From Pyxicephalus adspersus (Eukaryota > Chordata > Amphibia > Anura > Pyxicephalidae): a stretch of 64,000 nt of DNA. The position numbers and the translations under genes were made by a program. This document shows positions 61,141 through 64,000 of the stretch, in pieces; the first letter of the stretch is position 1, and every line of letters begins with the position of its first letter. Below the pieces are notes generated by a model. It had not been told where the DNA came from. It did not search any database and worked only from the letters and a program-made list of their open reading frames with translations. The DNA lies in NCBI RefSeq assembly GCF_032062135.1, contig NC_092859.1, forward strand, positions 85,952,433 to 86,016,432, in the 5' to 3' direction.

Positions 61141-61799
61141 GCTGAAAAGTCAAATAAAGCATTAATGATTCTTCATTGTACATGAACAGTATGTTGGCGC
61201 AAATGGTGATCTTTTAAAGCTTGCCATGAATATAGTGGCCAATGCAAGCATCATCCCCTGGAACTAATATCCCTTTTTTATGTGAAGCAGGGAAAAGGAT
61301 TTCTGTTGGCCTCCTTACCATTTTGTGTCATTCCCCACTTTCTCACCAGTTACCTTACAGGCTGAACCAATGACAGGATATAAGAAATATATTATTATGA
61401 CACTAGTCATCTGTGCTTTATCTGTAGTGCCCTGCCTGAGAAGCTGAGTGTAAGTGGATTAAGTACAAAAAAAAGCAGATGCTCTCTATCTTGTCAATGT
61501 AGCACTTACAGCTCAAACCTAAGTATATCTTTTACAGATAGCAGATCATTTGACTAGTTAGGAATACATACATTTAGCTGACATGGATATTTTCCAGGCA
61601 TACAGAAATATACACAGTTATCCAACAAAGTGGACAGCACTATCAAATATGTACTCTGTCAACATCCAGTGACATTATTTGCTATTCTAATGTCTAAAGG
61701 ACTATACATTATATACACTAGTTGGTTTGTTGTTAAATACAACTGAAGCTTAGACAAAAAATGTTTAAATGTACTATATCCAGTTATGTATTATCCTTA

Positions 61800-61890
61800 T
61801 TTTATGTACAGCGCTGCATAATATGTTGGCACTATATAAATCCTGTTATTTATTATTATTATTCTTATTAATAATAATAATAATAATATG
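61800..61890 (+). mobile_element. SINE-type 3' tail fragment
   Basis: GTACAGCGCTGCATAATATG, then TTGGCACTATATAAATCC, followed by TTATTATTATT and TAATAATAATAA, which form a small hairpin. The head is missing. Confidence 0.7.
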
Positions 61891-62631
61891 TGACTAGAAA
61901 ACGAACTTTAATTTTATCTCTGCAATACCAATTTTCCTGTCTGATCACTATAGTCTGTATCAGTGTTTTTGTCCAAAGTTTATTTCTAAACGCAAATGCA
62001 CATTTAAATTTCTATTGGATAAAGATGTCAATTAGGCAGTGTGCTGGATATGTACTTGGGTACTCTAAAGGAAAATTTGGTAGGAAAGTATGCCATTGAT
62101 GAGAGCTGGTTTAAAAAAGTTGTCATGTCCTTGCATTCTGTACGTTGTAAGCAATTGATTCATAACATGCAAAGGCCCATGCACATTGTTCTTTTCCTGC
62201 TTGTAAATGGGTGTTATGGTATGTGTTAACATGTGTTACACTTTATAGACTGTCAGTGTGTCAGAACAAACAAAAAATTGCATGCAGTGTTTGTTCTGAC
62301 TTTGCAGACTGAAATGAATGTTCCACATAAGTGTCTACATTTCTTCACAGTCTTATGCAAAAGGTGTCAATGTAATTGTCGAAGCAGAAAGCAGAATTAG
62401 ATTGGACAGCACCAGACCATTTTTGTTTGCTTTTTCAGTTTTATTTATTCTTTATGTGCTGGACACTTGTGAGCAAGTCAAGTATCAAAACTAAATGGGT
62501 TACATTGAGGGCACTAAATAACTTCTTGTAGATTGTTAAAGAAACTCTATTTTTCTACAAGCAGTGAAAGGCTTAGTTCAGCTTTAACAGTACACAGCAC
62601 TTTATGTTTATATCAGTGCTCAGACCTGCTT

Positions 62632-62731
62632 GCTAAACATCCTGGGGGGACAGTAGTGCAGGGCTGTGGGCACAATTTGTGTTGCATCCACATCTCTGCG
62701 CTACTGTCCCCCCCGGATGTTTAGCAAGTGG
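62632..62731. repeat. Imperfect palindrome with about 33-bp arms
   Basis: GCTTGCTAAACATCCTGGGG and GACAGTAGTGCAG are inverted in CTGCGCTACTGTC and CCCCCGGATGTTTAGCAAG. The loop is about 32 nt. The sequence right after it (GGGCAGGTTCTGGCATCAT, 62731-62749) reappears at 63926-63944. Confidence 0.75.
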
Positions 62732-63715
62732 GCAGGTTCTGGCATCATGTCGTCCCTATGGGGGAAGTTTCTTCCCCATTGAGTGACAAACGGCTCCCCA
62801 TGCATGCACAGTCCTGATTCCGTGGAGCTGGAACAAAGACTATTTACTGTATTATAGGTTGTTCCTTTTTTGTGGAGGCAAACATAACTGGGAATTCTAG
62901 ATTCCCAGGGATTTGCCCCAAACCCATGGTAGTACTTTAACCCCATCCCTAGTCCTGATGACCATTATCTCTATGGCAGAGTAATAAGAACATTTTAACT
63001 CACAGGATAGAAATTGAAAACAGGAATAGAGGGAGAACCGTTTAGTGGGGATACATGTTTAGGAAGTAAAAAGAAATCTCCCTAATGGAACATATAAAAG
63101 TACATAGTCTTAACTATTCCCTACTGGTTTAATAATAAATGTAAAAGTTTGCCATGGCACTTTAAATACAAAAATGACTACTAGTCATGGCTACTAATTC
63201 TAATAGTTAGATAGAGGTACCAATAAATATATCCATTTAAAACGTACTATTGTGTAATTTAAAACCTGGCCATTCATGGAAGCCTTCAGTATCTAAGACA
63301 TTAATCTAAAAAGAAATGCTGTACTGCATTTATTGCTTTTAAAGTGCAATTTTAATAATTACTGAGCAATACTGGTTACTGGATTTGTACCAAAACAAGT
63401 TTTAAGGATTAAAGTAATTAAAAGTTACCACATATGATTTTGCAAAATATTAATATAATATTTACTGGACTGCTGTATAGTTTCAAGGGATAAAAGCAAT
63501 CGTATCAACACTGTTTTTGCAGAACTTAAAGGCATAGCTCCTTCTTTATTTTATTCTTTCCTTCAAAGTTCTTGTCTACCATTCATTACTATTGTGAATA
63601 ATGGTAGTGAGAGTATTGTCTAGGCCAGTGCTTCATTAACATTTGTAGGGATGCTAAATTACAACTCAAACCTGGAAGACCTAAAAAAAAACATGGTATC
63701 CCTTACTGTAGCAGT

Positions 63716-64000
63716 GGTAACCAACCAGTAAAATTTTGGTGGTCTGTATCTCTGGCCGGGGGTCCCCCCAGCTGGGTCAGAAGGATCCTGCTGGGGGGGT
63801 ACACCGGCCAGAGCCGCGTACCATGTCTCCTGTATGGATTGCAGGCTCAGGGTGGTGGGCAGGTTGTGTCACTGGACACAACCCACCCACTACCCCATCG
63901 CAGGCTCAGACCTGAGATGGGAGACTGGGCAGGTTCTGGCATCATTACATCACTCTTGAGGAAGTTTCTTGCTTTTTGAGTGGCACCCGGCCCCCCGCGC
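63716..64000. mobile_element. hAT-like left end, runs off window
   Basis: CAGTGGTAACCAACCAGTAA resembles the CAGTGGT-type ends of hAT elements, followed by GC-rich sequence. It shares GGGCAGGTTCTGGCATCAT and GGAAGTTTCTT with 62731-62780, so both may be one family. The right end lies outside. Confidence 0.5.

Noticed and set aside
28150..64000. RAP1B, the neighbour of MDM1 in human
   Set aside because: I looked for its first conserved coding block on the plus strand and saw none; it may lie beyond the window.
1..64000. Novel multi-gene system, CRISPR array, integrated viral genome
   Set aside because: The window is one spliced vertebrate gene plus decayed transposons. Repeats are interspersed, not regularly spaced, and no viral structural gene was seen.

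Overview
This window is vertebrate genomic DNA, most probably from a frog of the ranoid group. It is AT-rich, its genes are split by introns, and it is full of short interspersed elements of kinds that I recognise as common in frogs. The species assignment is inference from repeat character, not from a marker gene.

One conserved protein-coding gene is present: MDM1, the centriole and microtubule-binding nuclear protein. It lies on the minus strand, with the start codon at 27869 and the stop codon at 6790-6792. I could assemble 14 coding exons with consistent phases and GT/AG borders, giving 740 residues. A GC-rich promoter-like segment lies just upstream (27870-28160). It holds a perfect NRF1-type palindrome and three tandem 49-bp units carrying CCAAT-type boxes.

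Layout. Positions 1-2.6 kb hold a decayed Ty3/Gypsy retrotransposon (minus strand) broken by a SINE and by a hAT-like MITE. Positions 2.6-6.7 kb are non-coding 3' flank. Positions 6.8-27.9 kb are MDM1, whose introns carry piggyBac-like, Kolobok-like, palindromic and SINE insertions. Positions 28-35.3 kb contain a hAT-like element with a nested SINE, several palindromic MITEs, and an assembly gap at 35290-35973. Positions 36-64 kb form a gene desert. It contains a decayed L1-type LINE (48.95-53.08 kb), a probable orphan L1 5' end (39.83-40.25 kb), more palindromic MITEs, SINE tails, and a hAT-like end running off the right edge.

Most open reading frames above 60 codons are chance frames or lie in transposon relics. 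I found no operon, CRISPR array, viral genome or new multi-gene system. The most useful observations are the complete MDM1 gene model, its repeated promoter units, and the nested transposon histories, including an L2/CR1-like reverse transcriptase piece embedded inside an L1 relic.
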